Below, piece after piece: positions 32,975-41,971 of a DNA stretch of 64,000 bases. The position numbers and the translations under genes were made by a program. Below the pieces are notes generated by a model. It was not told the DNA's origin and made no database searches. It worked only from the letters and a program-made list of their open reading frames with translations. Position 1 is the stretch's first letter. Every line of letters starts with the position of its first letter. Origin of the DNA: Microbacterium sp. Root53 (GTDB lineage: Bacteria; Actinomycetota; Actinomycetes; Actinomycetales; Microbacteriaceae); the NCBI RefSeq assembly GCF_001426925.1, contig NZ_LMFR01000012.1, forward strand, positions 1 to 64,000, read 5' to 3'.

Positions 32975-34312
32975 TCAGATGATGTCGAGGCTGTGACTCA
33001 GCTCGAACTGCGTGACCTGCGCGCGGTACTGCTCGAACTCGCGGCGCTTGTTGCTGAGCACGTAGCTGAAGACCTGCTCGCCGAGCGTCTCGGCGACCAG
33101 CTCGCTCTCCTCCATGTGCTCGATCGCGTCGTCGAGGCTGGCCGGCAGCGGCTGGTAGCCGAGCGCACGGCGCTCCCCCGGCGTGAGGGCCCACACGTTG
33201 TCCTCGGCCTCGGCGGGCAGCTCGTAGCCCTCCTCGATTCCCTTCAGGCCCGCCGCCAGCATGAGGGCGTAGGCCAGGTACGGGTTGGCGGCGGAGTCGA
33301 CGCCGCGGTGCTCGATGCGCGCCGACTGGCTCTTGCCCGGCTTGTACAGCGGCACGCGCACGAGCGCCGAGCGGTTGTTGTGACCCCAGGTCACGTAGCT
33401 CGGCGCCTCGTCGCCGCCCCACAGGCGCTTGTACGAGTTGACGAACTGGTTGGTGACGGCGGCGATCTCGTTCGCGTGGCGCAGCAGGCCCGCGATGAAG
33501 CGACGTCCGGTCTGCGAGAGCTGGTACTGCGCGCCCTCCTCGTAGAAGGCGTTGACGTCGCCCTCGAACAGCGACATGTGCGTGTGCATGCCGCTGCCCG
33601 GCTGGCCGGCGAGGGGCTTGGGCATGAAGGTGGCGTGCACGCCCTGCTCGATCGCCACCTCCTTGACCACGGTGCGGAAGGTCATGATGTTGTCCGCCAT
33701 GGTCAGGCCGTCGGCGTAGCGCAGATCGATCTCGTTCTGGCCAGGGCCGCCCTCGTGGTGGCTGTACTCCACCGAGATGCCGAGGTCCTCGAGCATCCGC
33801 ACCGAGCGGCGGCGGAAGTCGTGCGCCGTGCCGCCGGGGACGTTGTCGAAGTAGCCCGCGTGGTCGACCGGCTCCAGGCCGTCGGGGCCGGGCGTGGACG
33901 ACTTGAACAGGTAGAACTCGATCTCGGGGTGCGTGTAGAACGTGAAGCCCGCGTCCGCGGCCTTGGCGAGCGTGCGCTTGAGCACGTTGCGCGGATCCGC
34001 GACCGCCGGCTGCCCATCGGGGGTGGTGAGGTCGCAGAACATGCGGGCGGTCGGATCGACCTCGCCGCGCCACGGCAGCGTCTGGAAGGTCGTGGGATCC
34101 GGGTGGGCGAGCAGGTCGGACTCGTACGTGCGGGTCAGTCCCTCGATCGCGGAGCCGTCGAAGCCGATGCCCTCGCTGAAGGCGCCCTCGACCTCGGCCG
34201 GCGCGATCGCGACCGACTTCAGCGTGCCGACCACGTCCGTGAACCACAGACGCACGAACTTGACGCCGCGCTCCTCGATCGTGCGCAGCACGAAGTCCCT
34301 CTGCTTGTCCAT
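32975..34312 (-). CDS. glnA2: Glutamine synthetase-like protein GlnA2
   Basis: Encodes 445 residues, GSI-alpha type, shorter than GlnA. Active-site motifs are kept (GFDGSAIEG, HPEIEFYLF, VEYSHHEGGPGQNEID, MPKPLAGQPGSGMHTHMS, NNRSALVRVP). The adenylylation loop is replaced by AEDNVWALTPGERRALGY, with no tyrosine at the modified position, so GlnE should not regulate it. Homologues are either auxiliary glutamine synthetases or gamma-glutamyl ligases for other amines. AGAGGGG precedes ATG 34312, and TATATC lies upstream as a -10 candidate. Confidence 0.93.
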   Translation of the reverse strand: MDKQRDFVLRTIEERGVKFVRLWFTDVVGTLKSVAIAPAEVEGAFSEGIGFDGSAIEGLTRTYESDLLAHPDPTTFQTLPWRGEVDPTARMFCDLTTPDGQPAVADPRNVLKRTLAKAADAGFTFYTHPEIEFYLFKSSTPGPDGLEPVDHAGYFDNVPGGTAHDFRRRSVRMLEDLGISVEYSHHEGGPGQNEIDLRYADGLTMADNIMTFRTVVKEVAIEQGVHATFMPKPLAGQPGSGMHTHMSLFEGDVNAFYEEGAQYQLSQTGRRFIAGLLRHANEIAAVTNQFVNSYKRLWGGDEAPSYVTWGHNNRSALVRVPLYKPGKSQSARIEHRGVDSAANPYLAYALMLAAGLKGIEEGYELPAEAEDNVWALTPGERRALGYQPLPASLDDAIEHMEESELVAETLGEQVFSYVLSNKRREFEQYRAQVTQFELSHSLDII

Positions 34313-34409
34313 CGTGTCCCCTCTGGAGGCGATATAGACGGGCGTTCCCGCTCGCCCAGCCTAGTGGTCAGAAGGGACCCGGCCCCGCTCGACACGGCCC
34401 CGCCGGGGG

Positions 34410-34631
34410 TCAGGGCGTGCCCGCGCCCCAGCCGCGCTCGCGCTCCTCGTCCTCGGCCCAGGCCTTGGACCGCGTCTGCAGCAGCTGCGGGGCGTTGCGC
34501 GCCTCCTCCGCGGTGTCGAACGGGCCCACGCGATCGATCGCGGGCGACTCGGGCCCGTGCTCGACCTCGCCGGTGCGCATGTTGTACCAGTACTTGCTCT
34601 CGATCTCGTCGGGCGTCTCCGAGGTGCTCAT
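34410..34631 (-). CDS. Small conserved protein, SPOR-like annotation possible
   Basis: A 73-residue acidic protein: KYWYNMRTGEVEHGPES, VGPFDTAEEARNAPQ and a charged tail (AWAEDEERERGWG). The GPFDTAEEARNA segment resembles a SPOR-type repeat fragment, but there is no transmembrane anchor. Similar short proteins are common in Microbacteriaceae. TAGGAT lies 7 nt before ATG 34631, so the message is probably leaderless. Confidence 0.75.
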   Translation of the reverse strand: MSTSETPDEIESKYWYNMRTGEVEHGPESPAIDRVGPFDTAEEARNAPQLLQTRSKAWAEDEERERGWGAGTP

Positions 34632-34638
34632 GCCCCTG

Positions 34639-34644
34639 ATCCTA
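34639..34644 (-). promoter_or_regulatory. -10 box for leaderless small gene
   Basis: TAGGAT is followed by seven bases and ATG 34631. Confidence 0.5.
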
Positions 34645-34701
34645 GGCACGCGCCCCTCCGCGCCGCAGGGGCTTGCGCTCGAGCGCCCGTGCCGTTCCGG
34701 A

Positions 34702-36351
34702 TCAGCGGAACATGGCGCGGACGCGGGCGGCGTCGTCGGCGCGGCGCGCGCGGCGGGCCGCGGGGCGGCGGGGCGTGCGGCGGCTCGAGCCGCCACGGCC
34801 GCGAAGGGCGTGCAGCACGCCGACGAGCGCGAGGCCGAGGAGGCCTCCCCAGAACAGGAGGGCCTGCACCCACGGCCCGACGACGACGCCCGGCGTGAGG
34901 CCCTCGCGGAGCTCGACGTCGCCGATCAGGATGCCCGACTGGTCGACGGCCAGCGACGACATCGTCGTTCCGTCGGGCGCGACGATCTGGCTCGTGCCGA
35001 CCGTCGAGAGGTTGACCACCGACCGTCCGGTCTCGATCGCGCGCATCCGGGCGAACGCCAGCTGCTGCAGGTTCTCGTCGGTGCCGCGGAAGTCGGCGTT
35101 GTTGGTCTGGAAGACGTACAGCTGGGCGCCCCGGTGCGCGCCCTCGCGGATGATGTCGTCGTAGATCACATCGAAGCAGATCGCGAGGCCGATGATCGCC
35201 TCGCCCACGTCGATCGTCGGCGCGTCCGTGCCGGGCGTGTACTCGCGCCCGATCAGCCCGATGAGATCGGGGACGAGGCCCTCGTAGAACGCGCGGTCCG
35301 GCACGTACTCGCCGAACGGCACCGGATGCCACTTGGAGTGCGTCTGCAGCCCGCCCGCGACGTCCGCGCCGTCGGCGGTCCACAGCATGGAGGTGTTGTA
35401 GATGAGGTCGTCGCGCACCGAGGCCGCGTTCATCAGGATCGGCGCGTCGAAGGCGCGCGCCGCGGCGGACAGCTCGAGCGCCGTCGTCTGATCCTGCAGC
35501 GGGTCGTATTCGACGCCGCCCTCGGGCCACACGACGACGTCGACCTGCTCCCCGCGCAGCGGCGCCGAGGCGTCCAGCTGCGCCTGCAGCACCGAGTACG
35601 GCTCGCGGTGGTCGAAGTACGCGGTGGGACCGTCCCCCTGCACCGCGCCGACGGTCAGGGTCCCCGCGCTCGCCGTCTGCCATTGCGGCACCACCAGCAG
35701 GACGAGCGCCACGGCCGCGGCCGGGGCCAGCGACGACGGCCGCCACGCGCGCGTGCGCACGATCTCGATCACCGCGGCGCTGAACATCACGATGAGGAAC
35801 GTCAGCCCGCTCACGCCGATCCACGACGTCACCTGCGCGAGCGGGCTCTCGGACTGGCTCATGCCGATCCGGCCCCAGGCGAACCCGCCGTACGGCCAGG
35901 ACCCGGTCGCGAGCTCGCGCGCGGTCCACAGCGCCGCGACGAGCGCCGGGAGCCCGACCAGCCGGGCCCACCGGCCCGTCGGGAACCAGCGGTAGGCGAG
36001 CGCCATCGGGACGGCGCCGAGGCCCGTGAAGATGGTCTGCAGCCCCGCGAGCGCCACCCAGGGCAGCCAGGCCAGCGGCTGGTCGGCCAGGAACCGCGCC
36101 GTCCAGTCGATGTGCGGGAACCAGAACGCGGCGCCGAACGCGAGGCCGGCGAGCAGCGCACCGCCCGCGCGACGCCCGATCAGGGACGCGAGAGACAGCG
36201 CCACCGCCACCGGGGCGAGCGCCCAGATCCCGAGCGAGGGGAAGGACGCGTCGAGCGCGAGGCCGCCCGCAGCCGCGACGACGAGCGCCGCCCAGAGCGG
36301 TAGCGCCGTCCGCTCGTCCGGCCCGGTCCGGGGCCGCCTCGATCGGCTCAT
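34702..36351 (-). CDS. lnt: Apolipoprotein N-acyltransferase
   Basis: A 549-residue membrane protein. Multiple N-terminal transmembrane helices are followed by a periplasmic-side nitrilase-like domain. The catalytic triad is visible as Glu in VVWPEGG, Lys in HSKWHPVPFGEY and Cys in LAICFDVIYDD. Lnt adds the third acyl chain to the N-terminal Cys of lipoproteins. A basic, Arg-rich tail of about 30 residues ends the protein. Its ATG overlaps the helicase stop by 4 nt (ATGA), making it the last gene of the pafBC-tatAC-helicase run. Confidence 0.93.
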   Translation of the reverse strand: MSRSRRPRTGPDERTALPLWAALVVAAAGGLALDASFPSLGIWALAPVAVALSLASLIGRRAGGALLAGLAFGAAFWFPHIDWTARFLADQPLAWLPWVALAGLQTIFTGLGAVPMALAYRWFPTGRWARLVGLPALVAALWTARELATGSWPYGGFAWGRIGMSQSESPLAQVTSWIGVSGLTFLIVMFSAAVIEIVRTRAWRPSSLAPAAAVALVLLVVPQWQTASAGTLTVGAVQGDGPTAYFDHREPYSVLQAQLDASAPLRGEQVDVVVWPEGGVEYDPLQDQTTALELSAAARAFDAPILMNAASVRDDLIYNTSMLWTADGADVAGGLQTHSKWHPVPFGEYVPDRAFYEGLVPDLIGLIGREYTPGTDAPTIDVGEAIIGLAICFDVIYDDIIREGAHRGAQLYVFQTNNADFRGTDENLQQLAFARMRAIETGRSVVNLSTVGTSQIVAPDGTTMSSLAVDQSGILIGDVELREGLTPGVVVGPWVQALLFWGGLLGLALVGVLHALRGRGGSSRRTPRRPAARRARRADDAARVRAMFR

Positions 36352-38801
36352 ACCGAGCTGTACGCCACGACGCCGCGGCGCACCGCGTCGAGCGCCCGAC
36401 GGGCGGTTCGGGCGAGCTCGCCCTCCGCGACCAGCGACAGCTGGTCGAGCAGGTCGATGGTCTGCTTCGCCCAGCGCACGAAGTCGCCCGCGGCCATGTC
36501 CGCCTCCACCAGCACGCTGTCGAGCAGTGCGCCGCGCGCCCACATGTGCATGGCAGCCGCGAGCCCCGTCGCGACCGGCTCGGATCCGGGCAGCCGGTGA
36601 TCCTGCTCCAGGTCGTCGAGACGGGCCCACAGGTCCTCGGTCTCGCTGAGCGCGAGGCGGAAGGCCCCGCGCGGGAGCGACCGCGGGTCGGCCCCGCCGT
36701 CGTTTCCGCGCGGCTCGTACACCAGGCAGCAGGCGAGCGCCGCGAGTGAGGCCGCGTCGAGGTTCTTCCATATGCCGGTGCGGAGCGACTCGGCGACCAG
36801 CAGGTCGCGCTCGCCGTAGATCCGGCGCATCCGGCGGCCGGCCTCGGTGAGCGTCGCCTCGTCGCCGTCCAGGCGCACGTAGTCGAGCGCGGTGAGCACC
36901 TCGATGATGCGGTCGAACACGCGGGCGACCGTGCCCGTGCGGTTCTCGATCTGGCGCCGCGTCTTGTCGGTCTGGCGGCGCAGCTTCCAGTACCGCTCCG
37001 CCCAGCGGGCGTGCTGCTCGCGGTCCGGGCAGCGGTGGCAGGGGTGGCGCTGCATGCGCCGGCGCAGCCCGCCGATCTCGCGCTGGCGCTGCTCGCGCGT
37101 GCCGCGCGAGGCGCCCGCGTCCTTGCGGTTCAGCTTCTCGAGGTCGCTGAGGTCGCGCCGGATGGCCGAGTACTCGGTGAAGTCGCCGTGCTCGCAGGTC
37201 ATCGCCTTGGCGTACCCGGCGAGCGACTCCTCGGCGTCCTTCACCTGGCGGGCGAGGCCCACCACCGCCCGGTCGGCCTGGAACTGCGCGAACGACGATT
37301 CCAGGATCTGCCGCGCGCGGGCCCGACCGAACTGGTCGATCAGGTTCACGGCCATGTTGTACGTCGGCCGGAAGCTCGAGTTCAGCGGGTAGGTGCGGCG
37401 CGAGGCGAGCGCGGCGACGGCCTGCGGGTCCATGCCCTCGGTCCACTGCACGACCGCGTGCCCCTCGACGTCGATGCCGCGCCGGCCCGCGCGCCCCGTG
37501 AGCTGCGTGTACTCCCCCGACGTGATCGCGACGCGCGCCTCGCCGTTGAACTTCTCGAGCTTCTCGAGCACGACCGTGCGGGCGGGCATGTTGATGCCCA
37601 GCGCGAGCGTCTCGGTCGCGAACACGACCTTCACCAGCTTGCGCTGGAACAGCTCCTCGACGACCTCCTTGAACGCGGGAAGGAGCCCGGCGTGGTGCGC
37701 CGCGACGCCGCGCTCGAGGTTCTCGACCCACTCCCAGTAGCCGAGCGCCGCGAGATCCTCGTCCGGGAGCGCCCCGGTGCGCGACGCGACGACGGCACGG
37801 ATCTCCGCGCGCTCCTCGGCGGTCGTGAGGCGCAGGCCCGACCGGCGCACCTGCTGCACCGCGCCCTCGCACCCGGCACGGCTGAAGATGAAGAAGATCG
37901 CCGGCAGCAGGTTCGATCGCTCCAGGAGGTGCACGACCTCCGGGCGGTCGATCCGCTCGAGCCGCCGCGGCGGGCCGGGTCGCTTGAAGCCGGGCTTGGG
38001 ACGCCTTCCGCCCCCGCCCTTGCGCCGGCCGTCGAAGTAGGCGCTGTTGGCGGCGAAGGCCTGACCACCGCGGATCCGCATCAGCTCCTGGTTGACCTGC
38101 GCGGTCGCCACGCCGGCGCGGTCGTCGAACAGCGGCAGGAGGTCGCCGCGCACCAGCACGTGCTGCTCCAGCGGCACGGGCCGGGTCTCCGACACGATCA
38201 CCTCGGTGTCGCCCCGCACCGTGTCGAGCCAGTCGCCGAACTCCTCGGCGTTCGAGACCGTGGCGCTCAGCGACACCAGGCGCACGTCGGCGGGCAGGTG
38301 GATGATGACCTCCTCCCACACCGCCCCGCGGAACCGGTCGGCAAGGTAGTGGACCTCGTCCATCACGACGTACCGCAGGCCGCGCAGCGCCGGGGAGTCC
38401 GCGTACAGCATGTTGCGCAGGACCTCGGTCGTCATCACCAGCACGCGCGCGCCGCCGTTGATGTTGGTGTCGCCCGTGAGCAGGCCCACCTCGTCCTCCC
38501 CGTAGACGTCCTGCAGCTCGCGGAACTTCTGGTTCGACAGCGCCTTGATGGGCGTCGTGTAGAACGCCTTCTGGTTCGGCGTCTGCATCGCGAGGTGGAC
38601 CGCGAACTCGCCCACGATGGTCTTGCCCGCGCCGGTGGGCGCCGCGACGAGCACGCTGCGGCCGTCCTCGAGCGCGTGGCACCCGGCGATCTGGAAGTCG
38701 TCGAGCGTGAACCGCTGCGCGTCGGCGAACGCCCGGGTCTGCGGGTGGGCGCGGTCCGCGCGCGCCGCCGCGTAGCGCTCGGCCGGGCTCGGCTCGGTCA
38801 T
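36348..38801 (-). CDS. DEAD/DEAH-box RNA helicase, Ski2/Mtr4-like (HelY)
   Basis: Encodes 817 residues. Helicase motifs in order: FQIAGCHALEDG (Q-like), AAPTGAGKT (I), TTPIKALSNQK (Ia), TGDTNINGGA, VMDEVHYL (II, DEVH), LSATVSNAEEF (III), FATETLALGINMPA (V), QLTGRAGRRGID (VI). A winged-helix and helical C-terminal domain follows, with two CxxC-like pairs in HPCHRCPDREQHARW. Related proteins are HelY in mycobacteria, a presumed RNA helicase. The start overlaps the tatC stop and the stop overlaps the lnt start, both ATGA. Confidence 0.92.
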   Translation of the reverse strand: MTEPSPAERYAAARADRAHPQTRAFADAQRFTLDDFQIAGCHALEDGRSVLVAAPTGAGKTIVGEFAVHLAMQTPNQKAFYTTPIKALSNQKFRELQDVYGEDEVGLLTGDTNINGGARVLVMTTEVLRNMLYADSPALRGLRYVVMDEVHYLADRFRGAVWEEVIIHLPADVRLVSLSATVSNAEEFGDWLDTVRGDTEVIVSETRPVPLEQHVLVRGDLLPLFDDRAGVATAQVNQELMRIRGGQAFAANSAYFDGRRKGGGGRRPKPGFKRPGPPRRLERIDRPEVVHLLERSNLLPAIFFIFSRAGCEGAVQQVRRSGLRLTTAEERAEIRAVVASRTGALPDEDLAALGYWEWVENLERGVAAHHAGLLPAFKEVVEELFQRKLVKVVFATETLALGINMPARTVVLEKLEKFNGEARVAITSGEYTQLTGRAGRRGIDVEGHAVVQWTEGMDPQAVAALASRRTYPLNSSFRPTYNMAVNLIDQFGRARARQILESSFAQFQADRAVVGLARQVKDAEESLAGYAKAMTCEHGDFTEYSAIRRDLSDLEKLNRKDAGASRGTREQRQREIGGLRRRMQRHPCHRCPDREQHARWAERYWKLRRQTDKTRRQIENRTGTVARVFDRIIEVLTALDYVRLDGDEATLTEAGRRMRRIYGERDLLVAESLRTGIWKNLDAASLAALACCLVYEPRGNDGGADPRSLPRGAFRLALSETEDLWARLDDLEQDHRLPGSEPVATGLAAAMHMWARGALLDSVLVEADMAAGDFVRWAKQTIDLLDQLSLVAEGELARTARRALDAVRRGVVAYSSV

Positions 38802-39613
38802 GACTCCTCCGCGAGCAGCGCCTTCTCGCGCCTGCTCTTGCGGCGGTCGAAGAGCAGCGAGACGCCCGCCGCGGCGAAGTAGAGCACGATCAGCGCGGCC
38901 GCGAGCAGCATCATCGAGGCCACGTCGGCCGCCGGGGTCGCGAGCGCAGCGAAGGCCGTCGCGACGACGATCGCGACGCGCCAGCCCTTGAGGATCTCGC
39001 GCGCCGTCAGCACACCCGCAAGGTTCAGCGCGACCAGGAACACGGGCGACACGAACGCGATGCCGATGACCGTCACGGTCTTGAACGCGAAGTCGTAGTA
39101 CGCGGCGGCCTCGTAGAACTGCGAGGCGAACTGCTGGTCGGGCACGAACGACGACATGAGCAGCAGGATGTGCGGCATGATCAGCACGCCTACATAGCAG
39201 CCCGCGAAGAACAGCGGGATCGCGGTGGCCATGAAGCCGATCGTGTACCGCACCTCGCGCCGGGTCAGGCCCGGCATCACGTACGCCCAGATCTGCCACA
39301 GCCAGATCGGCGCCGAGAACAGCAGGCCGATCGCGAACGCGATGCGCATGCGCATGTCGAACGCGCTGGACACGCCCGTGTACGTCAGGCGCGTGAAGTC
39401 GTCGCCGAGCCGCTCGGCGACCTCCTCGATGGGCCCGAGCAGGAACGCGATGATCGGGTCGGTCACGAAGAACGCGACGACCATGCCGACCACGAGCGCG
39501 GCCGCGGCGATCATCAGGCGACGGCGCAGCTCGACCAGGTGCTCCGCGAGCGACATCCGCCGGTCGCGGTACGGCTGGTCGTCCCGCGACGCCGCGGGGT
39601 CGATGGCCGTCAC
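38798..39613 (-). CDS. tatC: Sec-independent protein translocase TatC
   Basis: A 271-residue protein with six transmembrane helices. The family N-terminus is MSLAEHLVELRRRLM, with FAIGLLFSAPIWLWQIWAYVMPGLTRRE in the middle. It forms the receptor for twin-arginine signal peptides. GTG 39613 lies 2 bp beyond the tatA stop codon; an internal Met at residue 20 begins the conserved part. The stop overlaps the helicase start (ATGA). Confidence 0.96.
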   Translation of the reverse strand: MTAIDPAASRDDQPYRDRRMSLAEHLVELRRRLMIAAAALVVGMVVAFFVTDPIIAFLLGPIEEVAERLGDDFTRLTYTGVSSAFDMRMRIAFAIGLLFSAPIWLWQIWAYVMPGLTRREVRYTIGFMATAIPLFFAGCYVGVLIMPHILLLMSSFVPDQQFASQFYEAAAYYDFAFKTVTVIGIAFVSPVFLVALNLAGVLTAREILKGWRVAIVVATAFAALATPAADVASMMLLAAALIVLYFAAAGVSLLFDRRKSRREKALLAEES

Positions 39614-39615
39614 CG

Positions 39616-39888
39616 TCAGGACTTGGGCGGAGTGCCCGGGTCCTCCGCGCCCGGCAGGCGGTCGGTCGGCTCGCCGTTGACGGTGTACCCGCCGGCGGGC
39701 CGGTCGGTCGCGGCGCCCGTGGCCTGAGGAGTCTCGTCCTCGGCCTTCATCTGCTTCATCTCGCCCTTGAACACACGTGCAGACTGGCCGATGCTCTTCG
39801 CGAGCGCGGGGAGGCGGGCGGCACCGAACAGAAGCAGGATCACGGCGAGCAGGATGAGCAGGTGCCAGCCGTTGAGGTTGCCAAGCAT
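39616..39888 (-). CDS. tatA: Sec-independent protein translocase TatA
   Basis: A 90-residue protein with one N-terminal transmembrane helix (LLILLAVILLLFGAARLPALA), an amphipathic helix (KSIGQSARVFKGEMKQMK), and an acidic Pro-rich tail. It polymerises to form the Tat pore. It lies 84 bp downstream of pafC and 2 bp upstream of tatC. Confidence 0.95.
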   Translation of the reverse strand: MLGNLNGWHLLILLAVILLLFGAARLPALAKSIGQSARVFKGEMKQMKAEDETPQATGAATDRPAGGYTVNGEPTDRLPGAEDPGTPPKS

Positions 39889-39972
39889 GGGGGATCTCCG
39901 TCGTTCGGCGGTACGGGAATGCGGGTTCAGTCTAACCGCGCCCGCCGGGGGGGCGATCTCAGCCGCGCCGCG

Positions 39973-40935
39973 TCAGTCGGTCTCGCCGTACAGCGCGAGC
40001 GCCTCGGCCGCCCACTCGGCGGCGGCCCGTCGGGCCGAGGCGGGCTCCAGCACCTCGACGCGGCCGGCGCGGCGCGCGGCGAGCCGCTTCAGGCTGCGCG
40101 CGTCCGAGACCCGCAACCGGGCGGTCGTGACCCCGTCGGCCTCGGTCGTCTCGGCGCCCGCCAGGTAGTCGCCCACCAGGGGCGCGAGCGACGACGCGAA
40201 GCGCACCACGGCGACCTGGTCGTTCTCGCCCGGCTCGAACAGCCCCGGCACCGGCTCGTGCGCGTGCTCGATCGGGATGTCCGTGAGCGTCGGATCGCGC
40301 ACGCGCTCCAGCAGGAAGTTCCGCATGGCGCGGCGCAGGTGGCACCACCCCTGCAGGTACCACTGGCCGTCGGTCACGATCACCTTGACCGGGTCCACCG
40401 TGCGCGTCGTCGGCTCGGCGTCGGGACGACGGTACGTGAAGGACAGCGCGACCTGCTCGCGCAGCGCCTGCGACACGAGCGTGCGGACCTCGTCGACGGG
40501 CTCGGGCGCGACGATCACCTCGGCGGGCGTCGACGACGCGCCCCGCGCGAGCTTCGCCAGCAGGCCGGACAGGACCTCGCCCGGCGCGACGCCGGGCAGC
40601 GAGCTGGCGAGCCGGAGACCGGCGAGCAGCGCGGCGGCCTCGCGGGCCGTCAGCCGCGGGGCGCGCTCGAGCCCGACGGTCTGGGTGATCTCGATGACGT
40701 CGTGCTCGTCGAGCAGGTCCCAGTTGATGTCGAACATCTCGTTCGGCATCTGCAGGTAGTCGCCCTCGCCCGGCATGCCGATGACCGTGAGCTTCTCGAC
40801 CATCGAGCGCATCTCGTCGGGGGTCACGTCGAACTCGCGCGCCGCTTCGGCGAGCGAGACCTCGCCGCGCTCGATCAGGTACGGCACGAGGGTCAGGAAC
40901 AGCCGGACCTTGTCCGGCGTGAGCAGGCGGGTCAC
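39973..40935 (-). CDS. pafC: WYL-domain transcriptional regulator PafC
   Basis: Encodes 320 residues: an N-terminal helix-turn-helix (LIERGEVSLAEAAREFDVTPDEM), then a WYL domain (VALSFTYRRPDA, GQWYLQGWCHLRRAMRNFLLERV). In mycobacteria PafB and PafC together activate DNA-damage genes independently of LexA. GTG 40935 overlaps the pafB stop (GTGA), consistent with strict co-production. No pafA precedes the pair here. Confidence 0.92.
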   Translation of the reverse strand: MTRLLTPDKVRLFLTLVPYLIERGEVSLAEAAREFDVTPDEMRSMVEKLTVIGMPGEGDYLQMPNEMFDINWDLLDEHDVIEITQTVGLERAPRLTAREAAALLAGLRLASSLPGVAPGEVLSGLLAKLARGASSTPAEVIVAPEPVDEVRTLVSQALREQVALSFTYRRPDAEPTTRTVDPVKVIVTDGQWYLQGWCHLRRAMRNFLLERVRDPTLTDIPIEHAHEPVPGLFEPGENDQVAVVRFASSLAPLVGDYLAGAETTEADGVTTARLRVSDARSLKRLAARRAGRVEVLEPASARRAAAEWAAEALALYGETD

Positions 40936-41924
40936 GCGGCCTCCCCCGGCTCGGGCGTGCGGTGGGCGTCGCGCGCGGCGCGCAGCCGCTCGATCACGGC
41001 GGTCCGCAGCGACTCCGGCTCCACCACGCGGACCTCGGGCCCGTACGAGGCGAGCTCGTCGGCGAAGATGTGCGCGTCGACGTACGGAACGCGGATGCCC
41101 TGCTCGGCGGGCTCGCCGCGGCGCGTCAGCCGCAGCGCGGCCTCGGTCCCGGGGGTGATCTCCACCAGCGCCCGGTTGCGGGCGGCCACGTCCCGCAGCC
41201 CCTGCATGGCGCGCTCTCCCGCGCCCTCGCGCAGGGCCGGGTCGAACCCCTCGCCCGTCATCGCCACGTCGCCCACGATGCGCGACAGGAGGAACATCCG
41301 CTCGCCGTCGGCGTCGACGTCGTGGGCCGACACGTGCCAGCGGCCCTCGTAGTCGACCAGCGCGAGGGGCCGGACCGTGCGGCGGCGCGGCTTCTCCTCC
41401 CCCGGCTTGAGGTAGTCGAAGGAGACCACGCGGCAGGCCTCGATCGCGTCCTGCAGCGGCCCGAACGACGGCTCGCGCACGGTCATCCGGGGCGCGAAGC
41501 CGATGATCGGCTCGTCGACCTCGATGCCGAGCGCGCGGATCTTGCGCAGCCCGGTGTGGGCGTCCTTGGACAGCGACCCCTCGCTCCACACCGAGCCCGC
41601 GAGGGCCAGGATCGCCAGCTCGGCCGGCGTGAACGCGATGTCGGCGGGCAGGTCGTATTCCGCCTTCGGGATGCGATAGCGCGCCTCGCGCAGGTCCTTG
41701 GGGTCAGCGTGGTCGCCGAGCGTCTCGATCGGCACGCCGATCGCGCGCAGGTCGTCCTTGTCGCGCTCGAACATCTTGTCCAGAGCGTCGGCGCGTCCCC
41801 CGGACCGCTGCCGGTACCCCGACACGGTCTCGAGGACCTGCTGCTTGGTCAGCCCGATCTCCGTGGCCATGAGGGCCACGATCAGATTGAGCTGGCGCTC
41901 TTCCGCCGGGATCTGCTGGGCCAC
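40932..41924 (-). CDS. pafB: WYL-domain transcriptional regulator PafB
   Basis: Encodes 330 residues, with an N-terminal wHTH (RQLNLIVALMATEIGLTKQQVLETV) and a WYL domain (VVSFDYLKPGEEKPRRRTVRP, GRWHVSAHDVDADGERMFLLSRI). It is the partner of PafC. GTG 41924 is 6 nt downstream of TAGGAT (41931-41936 on this strand), so this operon (pafB-pafC-tatA-tatC-helicase-lnt) probably begins with a leaderless message. Confidence 0.92.
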   Translation of the reverse strand: MAQQIPAEERQLNLIVALMATEIGLTKQQVLETVSGYRQRSGGRADALDKMFERDKDDLRAIGVPIETLGDHADPKDLREARYRIPKAEYDLPADIAFTPAELAILALAGSVWSEGSLSKDAHTGLRKIRALGIEVDEPIIGFAPRMTVREPSFGPLQDAIEACRVVSFDYLKPGEEKPRRRTVRPLALVDYEGRWHVSAHDVDADGERMFLLSRIVGDVAMTGEGFDPALREGAGERAMQGLRDVAARNRALVEITPGTEAALRLTRRGEPAEQGIRVPYVDAHIFADELASYGPEVRVVEPESLRTAVIERLRAARDAHRTPEPGEAA

Positions 41925-41930
41925 GCACCC

Positions 41931-41936
41931 ATCCTA
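41931..41936 (-). promoter_or_regulatory. -10 box for leaderless pafB operon
   Basis: TAGGAT is followed by six bases and the pafB GTG. Confidence 0.55.
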
Positions 41937-41971
41937 GGACGGGCCGTCGGCGCCGAGCGCGTGCGCCTCGG

